37,848 nucleotides of DNA. It comes from Fervidicella metallireducens AeB (GTDB lineage: Bacteria; Bacillota; Clostridia; Clostridiales; Caloramatoraceae). The notes under the pieces are model-generated. The model worked only from the letters and a program-made list of their open reading frames with translations. It did not search any database and was not told where the DNA came from. Within the stretch, counting starts at the first letter, position 1; every line of letters starts with the position of its first letter. The position numbers and the translations under genes were made by a program. The stretch is from assembly GCF_000601455.1 (NCBI RefSeq), contig NZ_AZQP01000028.1:1-37848 (forward strand), given 5' to 3'. This document shows positions 19,525-27,942 of this stretch, one piece after another.

Positions 19525-20220
19525 ATGAAGTTAAAAAAATTTGCAGATAGCTTTAATTATGCAATCGAGGGTATTATTTATGCTGTAAAAACTCAAAGGA
19601 ACATGAAGATACATATTACCATTGCCATGCTAGTGCTATTGTTTAGTTTATTTTTTGATTTGTCTAAGGTTGAAATGCTGATTCTTTTTCTTACAATAAC
19701 ACTTGTCATTGTACTTGAGATGGTTAACACAGCTATTGAAGCATTAATAGATGTTATTGCTAATTATTATCATCCCTTGGTTAAAATATCTAAAAATGTA
19801 GCAGCTGGAGCTGTTTTAATTGCAGCTATAAATGCAGTTGTAGTAGGATATTTACTTTTTTTTGATAGATTAGAGCCCATTTCATATCAAGTTTTACTAA
19901 AAATAAAACAATCAGACCCAACAGTAGTATTTATTTGTTTAATACTAGTTATTTTAGTTACAATAATAATTAAAGCTATATATGGTGAGGGAACACCACT
20001 TAAGGGTGGTATGCCAAGTGGACATAGTGCAATTGCCTTTGGTGCAGCAACGGCAATATCGCTTTTAATACCAAATATGTTAATAATTACATTAGCTTAT
20101 TTATTAGCTCTTTTAGTTGCACAGAGTAGAGTGGAAGCTAAAATTCACAGTACTTATGAAACACTTGTTGGTTCAATTATAGGAATATTAATAACGATAT
20201 TAATTTTTAAATTATTTTAG
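19525..20220 (+). CDS. dgkA: Diacylglycerol/undecaprenol kinase fused to PAP2 phosphatase
   Basis: The N-terminal part (1-115) is a DgkA-family membrane kinase with the family signature E65-M-V-N-T-A-I-E-A. Gram-positive members phosphorylate undecaprenol. The C-terminal part (about 130-231) is a PAP2-type membrane phosphatase with K160-G-G-M-P-S-G-H167-S and S-R202-x5-H208. The expected Asp after the last His is a Glu (STYE). One protein thus holds a lipid kinase and a lipid-phosphate phosphatase. About six or seven membrane helices are visible. ATG 19525 is used because AAGGGATGGG lies eight bases before it; ATG 19516 lies within that site. The same fusion is known in other clostridia. Confidence 0.9.
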   Translation: MKLKKFADSFNYAIEGIIYAVKTQRNMKIHITIAMLVLLFSLFFDLSKVEMLILFLTITLVIVLEMVNTAIEALIDVIANYYHPLVKISKNVAAGAVLIAAINAVVVGYLLFFDRLEPISYQVLLKIKQSDPTVVFICLILVILVTIIIKAIYGEGTPLKGGMPSGHSAIAFGAATAISLLIPNMLIITLAYLLALLVAQSRVEAKIHSTYETLVGSIIGILITILIFKLF

Positions 20221-20245
20221 AGGGAGGCATAAAACTCCCTCTTTT
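20219..20245 (+). terminator. Terminator after dgkA
   Basis: AGAGGGAG (starting in the stop codon) pairs with CTCCCTCT across an 8-nt loop, followed by TTTT. It ends the yqfC-dgkA transcript. Confidence 0.88.
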
Positions 20246-20291
20246 GCTCTAGAATAACTTATAAGATAATATAATAATTATCCAGGTGTAC

Positions 20292-20320
20292 TTGACTTAA
20301 TTAATCAAAAAGGTTAATCT
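20292..20320 (+). promoter_or_regulatory. Possible sigma-A promoter for cdd-era-recO
   Basis: TTGACT (20292-20297) is 17 bp from TAATCT (20315-20320). The -10 is weak. The upstream terminator makes a promoter in this 147-bp gap likely. Confidence 0.4.
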
Positions 20321-20366
20321 AAAATTCCTGAAGTAATATTTTAAAAATCGTGTTGAGGTGGATAAA

Positions 20367-20765
20367 ATGGATAATAAAGAAATGGTACAATTAGCTATGT
20401 CAGCAAAGGAAAAGGCATATGCGCCATACTCAAATTTTAGAGTTGGAGCTGCATTGCTGTGCAATGATGGGAAAATTTATACTGGATGTAATATTGAAAA
20501 TGTTTCCTTCGGAGGTACTAATTGTGCAGAAAGAACAGCATTATTTAAAGCAATCTCAGAAGGTAATAAAAATTTTATTAAAATAGCGATTATTAGTGAC
20601 AGTGCAAATTATACATATCCTTGTGGCATTTGTAGACAGGTTTTGGCGGAGTTTAACCCTAATCTGGATATAATTGTAGCAAATAATAAAGGAGAATTTA
20701 AGGAACATAAATTATCAGAACTATTACCATATTCATTTACTAATGATGACCTTGAAAGGAGATAA
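20367..20765 (+). CDS. cdd: Cytidine deaminase
   Basis: Cdd deaminates cytidine and deoxycytidine to the uridine forms in pyrimidine salvage. The 132-residue protein is the small tetrameric zinc form: C53-A-E55 gives one zinc ligand and the catalytic Glu, and P-C86-G-I-C89 gives the other two ligands. Y-A-P-Y-S-N-F-x-V-G-A-A-L and GCNIENVSFG line the substrate site. The start is ATG 20367 after GAGGTG (20355-20360); a GTG at 20358 lies inside the ribosome site. era starts seven bases after the stop. Confidence 0.97.
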   Translation: MDNKEMVQLAMSAKEKAYAPYSNFRVGAALLCNDGKIYTGCNIENVSFGGTNCAERTALFKAISEGNKNFIKIAIISDSANYTYPCGICRQVLAEFNPNLDIIVANNKGEFKEHKLSELLPYSFTNDDLERR

Positions 20766-20772
20766 TTATTTA

Positions 20773-21663
20773 ATGGGGACATTCAAATCAGGATTTATAA
20801 CAATTATTGGAAGACCTAATGTGGGTAAATCTACTTTAATGAACCACTTGATAGGTGAAAAAATTTCAATTATTTCAAATAAACCTCAAACAACTAGAAA
20901 TACTATACAAACGATATTAACTAACGATAATTATCAGATTGTATTTATTGATACTCCTGGTTTACATAAACCTAAGCATAAACTAGGAGAATATATGATG
21001 AAGGTTGCAACAAATACACTAAGGGAAGTTGATTTAATAATATATATTATAAATCCAGACGAAAATATAGGACCTGGGGATAAATATATTTTAGAACAGT
21101 TAAAAGATGTGAAAACACCTGTTTTTTTAGTTATCAATAAAATTGATACTGTAAAAAAGGAAATAATAGCTCAAACTATTGAAAACTTTAAAAATGTATT
21201 ACAATTTGACGAGGTAATTCCAATTTCGGCTCTAAAAGGAGATAATGTCAATACGTTACTTAATTTAATTGTTGACAAATTACCTGAGGGACCTCAATAT
21301 TTTCCTGGCGATATGATAACTGATCAACCAGAGAAATTTATTGTCGGTGAGATTATTCGAGAAAAGATACTCCATAATTTAGATGAAGAAGTTCCACATG
21401 GTACAGCTGTGGAAGTCATATCTATGAAAAAAGGAGAACATTCAGATATAGTTAATATAAATGCTACTATATATTGTGAAAAAGAATCTCATAAGTCAAT
21501 AATTATAGGAAAAGAGGGAAAGATGATTAAAAAAATTGGTCAAACGGCCAGATATGAAATAGAAAGACTTTTAGGCAACAGAGTTTATCTTGATTTATGG
21601 ATTAAAGTTAAAAAAGATTGGAGAGACAGTCCATCAACACTTCAATCCTTGGGATACAAATAG
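20773..21663 (+). CDS. era: Era, ribosome-assembly GTPase
   Basis: Era binds GTP and the 3' end of 16S rRNA and is needed for 30S maturation. The 296-residue protein shows G1 GRPNVGKST, G3 DTPGLHKPKH, G4 NKID and a C-terminal KH domain (I-I-I-G-K-E-G-K-M-I-K-K-I-G). The start is ATG 20773 (MGTFKSGF); the frame is open 30 bases further into cdd, but the AAAGGAG site fits only the later start. It is in the common cdd-era-recO order. Confidence 0.98.
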   Translation: MGTFKSGFITIIGRPNVGKSTLMNHLIGEKISIISNKPQTTRNTIQTILTNDNYQIVFIDTPGLHKPKHKLGEYMMKVATNTLREVDLIIYIINPDENIGPGDKYILEQLKDVKTPVFLVINKIDTVKKEIIAQTIENFKNVLQFDEVIPISALKGDNVNTLLNLIVDKLPEGPQYFPGDMITDQPEKFIVGEIIREKILHNLDEEVPHGTAVEVISMKKGEHSDIVNINATIYCEKESHKSIIIGKEGKMIKKIGQTARYEIERLLGNRVYLDLWIKVKKDWRDSPSTLQSLGYK

Positions 21664-21684
21664 TAGTTTAAGTAGGTGGATAAA

Positions 21685-22440
21685 TTGGATTTTATTAAAC
21701 TTCAAGGTGTTGTGTTAAAATCTATAAACATTGGTGAAAGTGATAAAATTATTACAATGTTAACAGATAAATTTGGTAAAATTGATGTAGTAGTATATGG
21801 AGCTAGAAAAAGCAATAGTAAGTTTATGGCATCAACACAACAGTTTTGTTATTGTGAATTTGTTATTAGTAAAGGCAAAAGCTTATATAATTTAAAACAA
21901 TGTAATATAATTGAATCCTTTCAGAGTATATTGCTTAATCTGGATAAACTTGCCTATGGAAGCTACTTTTTAGAACTTATCGACAAATTAACTGAAAAGG
22001 ATTCAGTTAATTTGTCATTAATGGGCCTTTTACTAAAGACATTGTACATAATTACACATGATGAAGTAGACCTTGAACTTTTAAAACTTGTATTTGATTT
22101 TAAAGCAATTTCATTATTTGGTAATATGCCCTATTTAAATGGATGTATAAAGTGCAGAAAAAAGATTGAATTTGGCTATTTTAGTGTATCTGATGGAGGA
22201 ATTTACTGCCCTAAATGTAAAGAAAATAAATTTGCATATCCAATAAATAAAGAAACATTAAATTTATTATTAAAAATAAAAAACATAAAATTAGAGAATT
22301 TGAGAGATATTAATATTGATAAAAAGACGATGAATTACTTACAGGAAATTATGTCAAACTATATAAAGTATTATATAAACAGAGATTTAAAAAGTTTAAA
22401 TCTCTTGAGTCAAATTAAAAATTATAAGGAGATGATCTAA
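21685..22440 (+). CDS. recO: RecO, DNA repair and recombination mediator
   Basis: RecO helps load RecA on SSB-coated DNA with RecR (RecFOR pathway). The 251-residue protein has an N-terminal OB fold (K-L-Q-G-V-V-L-K-S-I-N-I-G-E-S-D-K) and a helical region. Its zinc-binding site is C154-x2-C157 and C175-x2-C178. The start is TTG 21685, five bases after AGGTGG (21674-21679); a GTG at 21676 is inside the ribosome site. Its stop overlaps the ATG of the next gene by one base. Confidence 0.93.
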   Translation: MDFIKLQGVVLKSINIGESDKIITMLTDKFGKIDVVVYGARKSNSKFMASTQQFCYCEFVISKGKSLYNLKQCNIIESFQSILLNLDKLAYGSYFLELIDKLTEKDSVNLSLMGLLLKTLYIITHDEVDLELLKLVFDFKAISLFGNMPYLNGCIKCRKKIEFGYFSVSDGGIYCPKCKENKFAYPINKETLNLLLKIKNIKLENLRDINIDKKTMNYLQEIMSNYIKYYINRDLKSLNLLSQIKNYKEMI

Positions 22441-23006
22441 TGGAAGAAATTACATTAGAAAAGATTGACATAATTCGTCAACGCTCAAATTTAACTTACG
22501 CTGAAGCTAAGGAAGTTTTAGAAAAAAATAATGGCAATTTAATAGATACGTTAATTTACATCGAACAAAATAATAAAAATATTTTAAAAAACATTTCAAA
22601 TGCAGGTAGCGATTTGGTTGATACAATTAAAGACATAATAAAAAAAGGTAATGTAAATAGGATAAAGATAAAAAAGGATAACAAAGTGTTAGTAGACATT
22701 CCAGTTAATGCTGGAATTGCAGCTGGAGCTATAAGCCTTGGGGCACCATATGTCTTAGCTATAGCAGCTATTTCCGCTTTAGTGACAAAGGTAACCATTG
22801 AGATAGAAAAATCTAATGGTGATGTTGAAATAATTAATAATGTAGTTAAAGAAAGGGCAGAGGATATAAAAGAAAAAACCGAAGAAGTTATAAATGATAT
22901 AAAGAACAATATCAGTAATATTACAAATAAGAACAATTACAATGATGAACATGAAACAAAAAGTTCAGAAGAGGTTAATAATCAAAACTCTCAAGAATTA
23001 GATTGA
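22440..23006 (+). CDS. DUF4342 protein with N-terminal UBA-like domain
   Basis: Function unknown. The 188-residue protein starts with a UBA/TS-N-like three-helix segment (about 1-45: EKIDIIRQRSNLTYAEAKEV...NGNLIDTLIY). A DUF4342 segment follows (about 75-125) with V-N-R-I-K-I-K-K-D, a DIPVNAG turn and a small-residue hydrophobic stretch (AIAAISALVT) that could contact a membrane. The C-terminal tail is charged and Asn/Glu-rich, probably disordered. The first domain resembles the ribosome/EF-Tu-contacting UBA fold of EF-Ts, which hints at a protein-interaction role, but this is inference. The start overlaps the recO stop by one base, with AAGGAG inside recO, so translation is coupled. Confidence 0.85.
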   Translation: MEEITLEKIDIIRQRSNLTYAEAKEVLEKNNGNLIDTLIYIEQNNKNILKNISNAGSDLVDTIKDIIKKGNVNRIKIKKDNKVLVDIPVNAGIAAGAISLGAPYVLAIAAISALVTKVTIEIEKSNGDVEIINNVVKERAEDIKEKTEEVINDIKNNISNITNKNNYNDEHETKSSEEVNNQNSQELD

Positions 23007-23048
23007 ATTAAAAATGGTCAGCTTCGGCTGACAATTTTTAATTCAATT
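23001..23048. terminator. Long UUCG-capped terminator stem
   Basis: GTCAGC-TTCG-GCTGAC is a C(UUCG)G-capped 6-bp stem (23017-23032). After one G-A mismatch it extends by 13 more base pairs or longer (23003-23015 with 23034-23046). The stem overlaps the stop codon of the DUF4342 gene. Both flanks are A/T rich, so it can stop transcription in either direction. Confidence 0.88.
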
Positions 23049-23179
23049 AACAAAATTGTTGAAATATTATGAAAAATACAATAAAATATAAATATAACTT
23101 TAGGTTAAAACTAAAAAATATAATAATATATCTCATATGTAAAAATTGTGTATATTATTTATTTTTTATTAAAATAATG

Positions 23180-23208
23180 TTGTAAATAATCCTCTGCATT
23201 TATATAAT
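23180..23208 (+). promoter_or_regulatory. Sigma-A promoter of the CcpN-like gene
   Basis: TTGTAA (23180-23185), 17 bp, TATAAT (23203-23208). A leader of about 50 nt follows before the ribosome site. The rest of the gap (23049-23179) is very AT-rich with nothing recognised. Confidence 0.6.
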
Positions 23209-23257
23209 AATATATAATACATCAATTAAATTCAATTTATCAAGTTGTGCAGAGAGG

Positions 23258-23902
23258 GTGATTGTTATTAAACTCACAAAGCGTCAAGAAGAGATTATAA
23301 GATTAGTAAAAGAAAATCAACCAATTACAAGTGAACAACTTGCAGATAAGATAAATGTAACCCGTGCAGCATTAAGGCCAGACTTGGCAATATTAACAAT
23401 GACTGGTATTTTAGAGGCACGTCCAAAGGTAGGTTATCTGTATTCAAAGAAGGGTGGTAACAGTATTGTATATGACTTAATAAGGGAAATTACTGTTGCT
23501 GAAATAAAATCTAAACCAACTGTTGTATCAGAGGACACTACCGTTTATGATGCAATTGTTCAATTATTTCTAAATGATGCAGGAACTATATTCGTAACAA
23601 ATAATGATTACTTGGTAGGAGCTGTATCAAGAAAGGACTTTTTAAAAATTGCTCTTGGTAATACAGATATTCACAAAGTTCCAGTCGGAATTATAATGAC
23701 TAGAATGCCTAACATTATTACCATTACTGATGAAGATCCTGCTTTTGAAGCTGCAAAGAAAATAATTGAGCATGAAGTTGACAGCCTTCCAGTAGTAGAA
23801 AAAGAAATAACAGAAGAAGGAAAAGAAATGTTTAAAATAACTGGGAAGGTTTCAAAAACCAACATAACGAGGTTATTCGTAAAAATAGGAGCTGGGAAAT
23901 AA
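23258..23902 (+). CDS. ccpN: CcpN/YqzB-like repressor: winged helix plus CBS pair
   Basis: CcpN in B. subtilis represses gluconeogenic genes and senses the energy state through its CBS domains. This protein has an N-terminal winged-helix domain (about 1-65, with the family stretch RAALRPDLAILTM and A-R-P-K-V-G-Y). It is followed by two CBS domains (about 80-140 and 145-205) that should bind adenine nucleotides. It lies 104 bp upstream of ppdK, a likely target. The coordinates use the first standard start, GTG 23258. However, AGAGGGTGAT (23253-23262) sits on top of that codon and fits better with an ATT at 23267 (MKLTKRQEE), four bases past the site, as in hrcA and the HIT gene. The true start may be AUU. 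Confidence 0.88.
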   Translation: MIVIKLTKRQEEIIRLVKENQPITSEQLADKINVTRAALRPDLAILTMTGILEARPKVGYLYSKKGGNSIVYDLIREITVAEIKSKPTVVSEDTTVYDAIVQLFLNDAGTIFVTNNDYLVGAVSRKDFLKIALGNTDIHKVPVGIIMTRMPNIITITDEDPAFEAAKKIIEHEVDSLPVVEKEITEEGKEMFKITGKVSKTNITRLFVKIGAGK

Positions 23903-23940
23903 TATAAATAATAGGGTACATGGGGGATGTATATGAAAAC

Positions 23941-23957
23941 GGGACACAAAATGTCCC
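23941..23957 (+). promoter_or_regulatory. Hairpin in the leader of ppdK
   Basis: GGGACA, five bases, TGTCCC form a perfect 6-bp stem in the 104-bp gap between the CcpN-like gene and ppdK. No T run follows directly. It may be an operator or an mRNA structure; no promoter is clear here. Confidence 0.45.
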
Positions 23958-24006
23958 TATGGGTTAGTTTTTAATTAAATGCATAAATAGACAGGGGGTT
24001 TATTAA

Positions 24007-26643
24007 ATGAGTAATGACAAACAAAAATTTGTTTACCTTTTTAGTGAAGGTAACGCACAAATGCGAAATCTTTTAGGAGGTAAAGGAGCTAACTTAGCAG
24101 AAATGACTAATATAGGCTTACCAATACCTCAGGGCTTTACTGTTACAACGGAGGCCTGCATTAAGTATTATGATGACGGTAGAAGGATAAGCGAAGAAAT
24201 AATTTCACAGATTTATGAAAATTTAAACAAACTTGAAAAGATAACAGGAAAAGAATTTGGAAATCCAGAAAATCCGCTTCTTGTTTCAGTAAGATCAGGG
24301 GCAAGAGCATCAATGCCAGGAATGATGGATACTATACTTAATTTAGGATTAAATGATGAAACAGTAGCAGGAATAGCAAGACTATCAAACAATGAAAGAT
24401 TCGCTTATGACAGTTATAGAAGATTTATTCAAATGTTTAGTGATGTTGTAATGGAAATTGATAAGAATTTGTTTGAGAAAATACTTGATGAAATTAAAGA
24501 GGAAAGAGGAGCAAGATTAGACACAGACTTAAATGCTGAGGATTTAAAAGAAGTTGTTAAGAGATTTAAAGATTTATATAAGGAAGAAAAAGGTGAGGAT
24601 TTCCCATCAGATCCCAAACATCAGCTGATTGAGGCAATTAAGGCTGTTTTTCGTTCATGGGAAAATCCAAGAGCTATAGTATATAGAAGACTTAATGATA
24701 TACCAAGCACTTGGGGAACTGCTGTTAATGTGCAACAAATGGTTTTTGGTAACATGGGTGAAACTTCAGGAACAGGAGTTGCCTTTACAAGAAATCCTGC
24801 AACTGGAGAAAATAAAATTTTTGGTGAATTTTTAATGAATGCACAAGGAGAAGACGTTGTTGCAGGTATTAGAACTCCTCAGGACATAGAATCACTTCAA
24901 AAAGTTATGCCAGAATGTTATGAAGAATTCATGAAAATAGCTAATATTCTGGAAAAACATTATAAAGACATGCAGGATATGGAATTCACTATTGAACAGG
25001 GTAAATTGTATTTCTTGCAAACAAGGAATGGAAAAAGAACTGCCCAGGCAGCTTTAAGAATTGCTGTTGAAATGGTTGAAGAAGGATTGATAACAAAAGA
25101 AGAGGCAATACTTAAGGTAGATCCAAAACAACTTGATCAGCTTCTACATCCTACTTTTGAAGTAAAAGAGTTAAAAAATGCTAAGGAAATTGCTAAAGGA
25201 TTACCTGCTTCACCAGGCGCTGCTTGTGGTAAAGTTTATTTTACTGCTGATGAAGCAAAGATACGAAGAGCTCAGGGAGAAAAAGTTGTTTTAGTTAGAA
25301 TTGAAACTTCTCCTGAAGACATTGAAGGTATGGTTGCAGCAGAGGGAATATTAACAGCAAGAGGGGGAATGACTTCCCATGCAGCAGTTGTTGCAAGAGG
25401 TATGGGAAAATGTTGTGTTGCTGGCTGCGGTGATATAAAGATTAATGAAGAAGAAAAGTATTTTACTGTTAATGGTGTCAAAGTAAATGAAGGTGATTAC
25501 ATTTCAATAGATGGAACAACGGGTAAAGTATATGGACATGCAATAAAAACAGTTGAGCCAGAAATTTCAGGATATTTTGGAACATTTATGAGCTGGGCAG
25601 ATGAAATAAGAGTCCTAAAAGTTAGAACAAATGCCGATACACCAAAGGATGCTGCACAGGCTGTTAAATTTGGTGCAGAAGGTATTGGATTATGTAGAAC
25701 AGAGCATATGTTCTTTGAAGAAGATAGGATACCTGCTGTGAGAGAAATGATAGTTGCAAAGGATGAAGAAGCAAGGAGAAAGGCTCTAGATAAGTTATTA
25801 CCAATGCAAAGAAAAGACTTTATAGGAATTTATGAAGCAATGGAAGAAAGACCGGTTACAATAAGACTTTTAGATCCACCACTACATGAATTTTTACCTC
25901 ACGATAAGGAAGATATTGAAGAACTAGCAAAAAATATGGGATTAACTTATGAAGAATTATTCTCAACAGTTGAATCCTTAAAAGAATTTAATCCTATGTT
26001 AGGCCATAGGGGTTGCAGATTAGCTGTTACATATCCTGAGATTGCTGAGATGCAGACTCGAGCAATAATAGAAGCAGCCATAGAAGTTCATAGACGTCAT
26101 GGATATAATATAAAACCTGAAATAATGATTCCATTAGTTGGTGAATTAAAAGAATTAAAGTTTGTAAAGGAAGTTGTTATTAGAACTGCTGATGAAGTAA
26201 TTGCATCTTCAGATGTAAAAATCGAATATATGGTTGGAACAATGATTGAAGTTCCAAGAGCTGCATTAACTGCAGATGAGATAGCTAAGGAGGCTGAGTT
26301 CTTCTCATTTGGAACTAATGATTTAACTCAAATGACATTTGGTTTTTCAAGGGATGATGCTGGTAAGTTCTTAAAGGATTACTATGATAAGAAAATTTTC
26401 GAATTTGATCCATTCCAGAAACTAGACCAAACAGGTGTAGGAAAACTTGTAAAAATGGCTGTAGAACTTGGAAAAACAGTGAGACCAAATATTAAACTAG
26501 GTATATGTGGAGAACATGGTGGAGAACCTTCATCAGTTGAATTTTGCCATATTACAGGGTTGAATTATGTTTCTTGTTCACCTTTTAGAGTACCAATAGC
26601 AAGGCTGGCAGCAGCTCAGGCACAGGCAAAAAATCCTAGATAG
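24007..26643 (+). CDS. ppdK: Pyruvate, phosphate dikinase
   Basis: PPDK interconverts pyruvate, ATP and phosphate with phosphoenolpyruvate, AMP and pyrophosphate; in clostridia it works at the pyruvate-PEP node. The 878-residue protein has the usual three parts: an N-terminal ATP-grasp domain (GGKGANLAEM at the start), the swinging phosphohistidine domain with GGMTSH458-A, and the C-terminal TIM barrel with catalytic C857 (YVSCSPFRVPIA). Those residues match the family's phosphorylated His and acid/base Cys. The ribosome site GGGGG lies before ATG 24007. The regulator upstream resembles CcpN. No gene for the PPDK regulatory kinase/phosphotransferase (YqfL/PpsR type) is present in the window. 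Confidence 0.98.
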   Translation: MSNDKQKFVYLFSEGNAQMRNLLGGKGANLAEMTNIGLPIPQGFTVTTEACIKYYDDGRRISEEIISQIYENLNKLEKITGKEFGNPENPLLVSVRSGARASMPGMMDTILNLGLNDETVAGIARLSNNERFAYDSYRRFIQMFSDVVMEIDKNLFEKILDEIKEERGARLDTDLNAEDLKEVVKRFKDLYKEEKGEDFPSDPKHQLIEAIKAVFRSWENPRAIVYRRLNDIPSTWGTAVNVQQMVFGNMGETSGTGVAFTRNPATGENKIFGEFLMNAQGEDVVAGIRTPQDIESLQKVMPECYEEFMKIANILEKHYKDMQDMEFTIEQGKLYFLQTRNGKRTAQAALRIAVEMVEEGLITKEEAILKVDPKQLDQLLHPTFEVKELKNAKEIAKGLPASPGAACGKVYFTADEAKIRRAQGEKVVLVRIETSPEDIEGMVAAEGILTARGGMTSHAAVVARGMGKCCVAGCGDIKINEEEKYFTVNGVKVNEGDYISIDGTTGKVYGHAIKTVEPEISGYFGTFMSWADEIRVLKVRTNADTPKDAAQAVKFGAEGIGLCRTEHMFFEEDRIPAVREMIVAKDEEARRKALDKLLPMQRKDFIGIYEAMEERPVTIRLLDPPLHEFLPHDKEDIEELAKNMGLTYEELFSTVESLKEFNPMLGHRGCRLAVTYPEIAEMQTRAIIEAAIEVHRRHGYNIKPEIMIPLVGELKELKFVKEVVIRTADEVIASSDVKIEYMVGTMIEVPRAALTADEIAKEAEFFSFGTNDLTQMTFGFSRDDAGKFLKDYYDKKIFEFDPFQKLDQTGVGKLVKMAVELGKTVRPNIKLGICGEHGGEPSSVEFCHITGLNYVSCSPFRVPIARLAAAQAQAKNPR

Positions 26644-26646
26644 ATT

Positions 26647-26682
26647 ATTTAAGGAGTAGCGGAGCTACTCCTTAAATTTTTC
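26647..26682. terminator. Bidirectional terminator between ppdK and the CotS-like gene
   Basis: A perfect 14-bp stem (26647-26660 with 26664-26677) with a GGA loop is followed by T on the + side and by A/T-rich sequence on the other. The stop codon of the reverse gene lies in the stem. Confidence 0.9.
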
Positions 26683-27753
26683 TTCAATATATTCTTTAGC
26701 TTTTTCACAAAACAAATCGTGGTTTGCTTCTTGGCTGACAATTTTTTTGAGTATTGTGGTGAATGATTCTTTATTACATTGTTTTAAATTTTTATAATAG
26801 TCCCGAGAAATTTTCCAAAATTTATGCGGAAACATGAGGGTTGATAGAAGTATTAAATATTCACTTTTACCAAGTGGTCTTACATTTTCATAGGATTCCA
26901 TAGCAACCTTAAAAATTTCAAAACTCCATTCTGTTTTTTCTCTTTTCAGAATTCTTCGTAAGTAGTAACTTATATCGTGAACTGGCATATCAATTTGAGT
27001 TTTGTCAAAATCTATCAGATAAATCTGATTATCAGGTGTAAATATGATATTTTTATTAACATAGTCTAAATGACAAATGGAGTTTAGGCTTACTGAATCA
27101 CCGATGTTTTTTGTTAAATCTATTTGTGAAAGTAAATAAACACTTTCCTGGGCTTTTAACAGATTATAATCAAAATGATCTAAAAAGATTTTAGAAAATT
27201 TATCCTTAACAATAAAAGCTGAATTAGATAGCTCCAATAGTTGCAAAAAATGTTTATTATAACTCTCAAAAAATAAACTATCGTTTTTTCTAATTTTACT
27301 ACCTTCAATTGGAACAAATCCCTTTGAGTATTTATGTATCTTAGCAAGGTTTAAAGCAGTTAATGCTATATCATTGATGTTGTCATAATCACATTTTCTT
27401 CCTTCTATCCAGTCGGTAAGTATAAAGAGATTATTTTGGTAATTAACAAATTTTCTACCGTTTTTTGTAGATAATAAACGTGGACATTTTACGCCTCGAA
27501 CATTTAACCATTCAATAATTGAATAAATAAACAATAAATCATCTATTTGGTAATATACTTTTTTGAGACATTTGGTACCTTTATTTGTTTCTATCTTAAA
27601 AACCGCACGTTGTTTATCAGTATCCTTAAACTTAATATTTTGTATGTCAAGAATCTTATAATTATAATTAGCTAAAACTTCGCTTTGAATTTCATAATTA
27701 GAAAAAAATCCTATTTCACCAGCTGTTAAATCTGATTTGATAATGTTGTCCAT
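26665..27753 (-). CDS. CotS-family spore coat kinase-like protein
   Basis: CotS-family proteins are spore-coat proteins with an aminoglycoside phosphotransferase (APH)/choline-kinase fold; substrates are unknown. The 362-residue protein contains the catalytic loop H228-L-D230-Y-V-N-K-N-I and the metal motif I-D-F-D (about 247-250), plus the lysine-bearing strand CLKKV. The kinase fold therefore looks intact. It is the only reverse gene in the first 35 kb, sitting between ppdK and dgt with its own ribosome site (GAGGTGAT) in front of ATG 27753. A mother-cell promoter is expected, but I could not pick one with confidence in the AT-rich upstream DNA. Confidence 0.85.
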   Translation of the reverse strand: MDNIIKSDLTAGEIGFFSNYEIQSEVLANYNYKILDIQNIKFKDTDKQRAVFKIETNKGTKCLKKVYYQIDDLLFIYSIIEWLNVRGVKCPRLLSTKNGRKFVNYQNNLFILTDWIEGRKCDYDNINDIALTALNLAKIHKYSKGFVPIEGSKIRKNDSLFFESYNKHFLQLLELSNSAFIVKDKFSKIFLDHFDYNLLKAQESVYLLSQIDLTKNIGDSVSLNSICHLDYVNKNIIFTPDNQIYLIDFDKTQIDMPVHDISYYLRRILKREKTEWSFEIFKVAMESYENVRPLGKSEYLILLSTLMFPHKFWKISRDYYKNLKQCNKESFTTILKKIVSQEANHDLFCEKAKEYIEEKFKE

Positions 27754-27942
27754 TTAATCACCTCATATTCTTGCTATTGATATATATTATTTAAAAACTA
27801 AGATTATGCTTAATAAATTTCACTTATATTGTATAAAAATATGAATTATAAGAAAAAATGTTAAATACTGAGAATTATAAAGAAAACATTAATTAATTAT
27901 AAAAAAATTATAGTTATTAATATTAATCAAAAAGAAGGGATA

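Noticed and set aside
22556-22936. A 126-codon reverse frame within the DUF4342 gene
   Set aside because: Antisense shadow: Phe/Ile/Ser-rich, no ribosome site or family motif.
23934-23975. A 13-codon leader ORF upstream of ppdK
   Set aside because: It overlaps the intergenic hairpin and has a purine stretch before it, but no attenuator structure or amino-acid bias supports a leader peptide.
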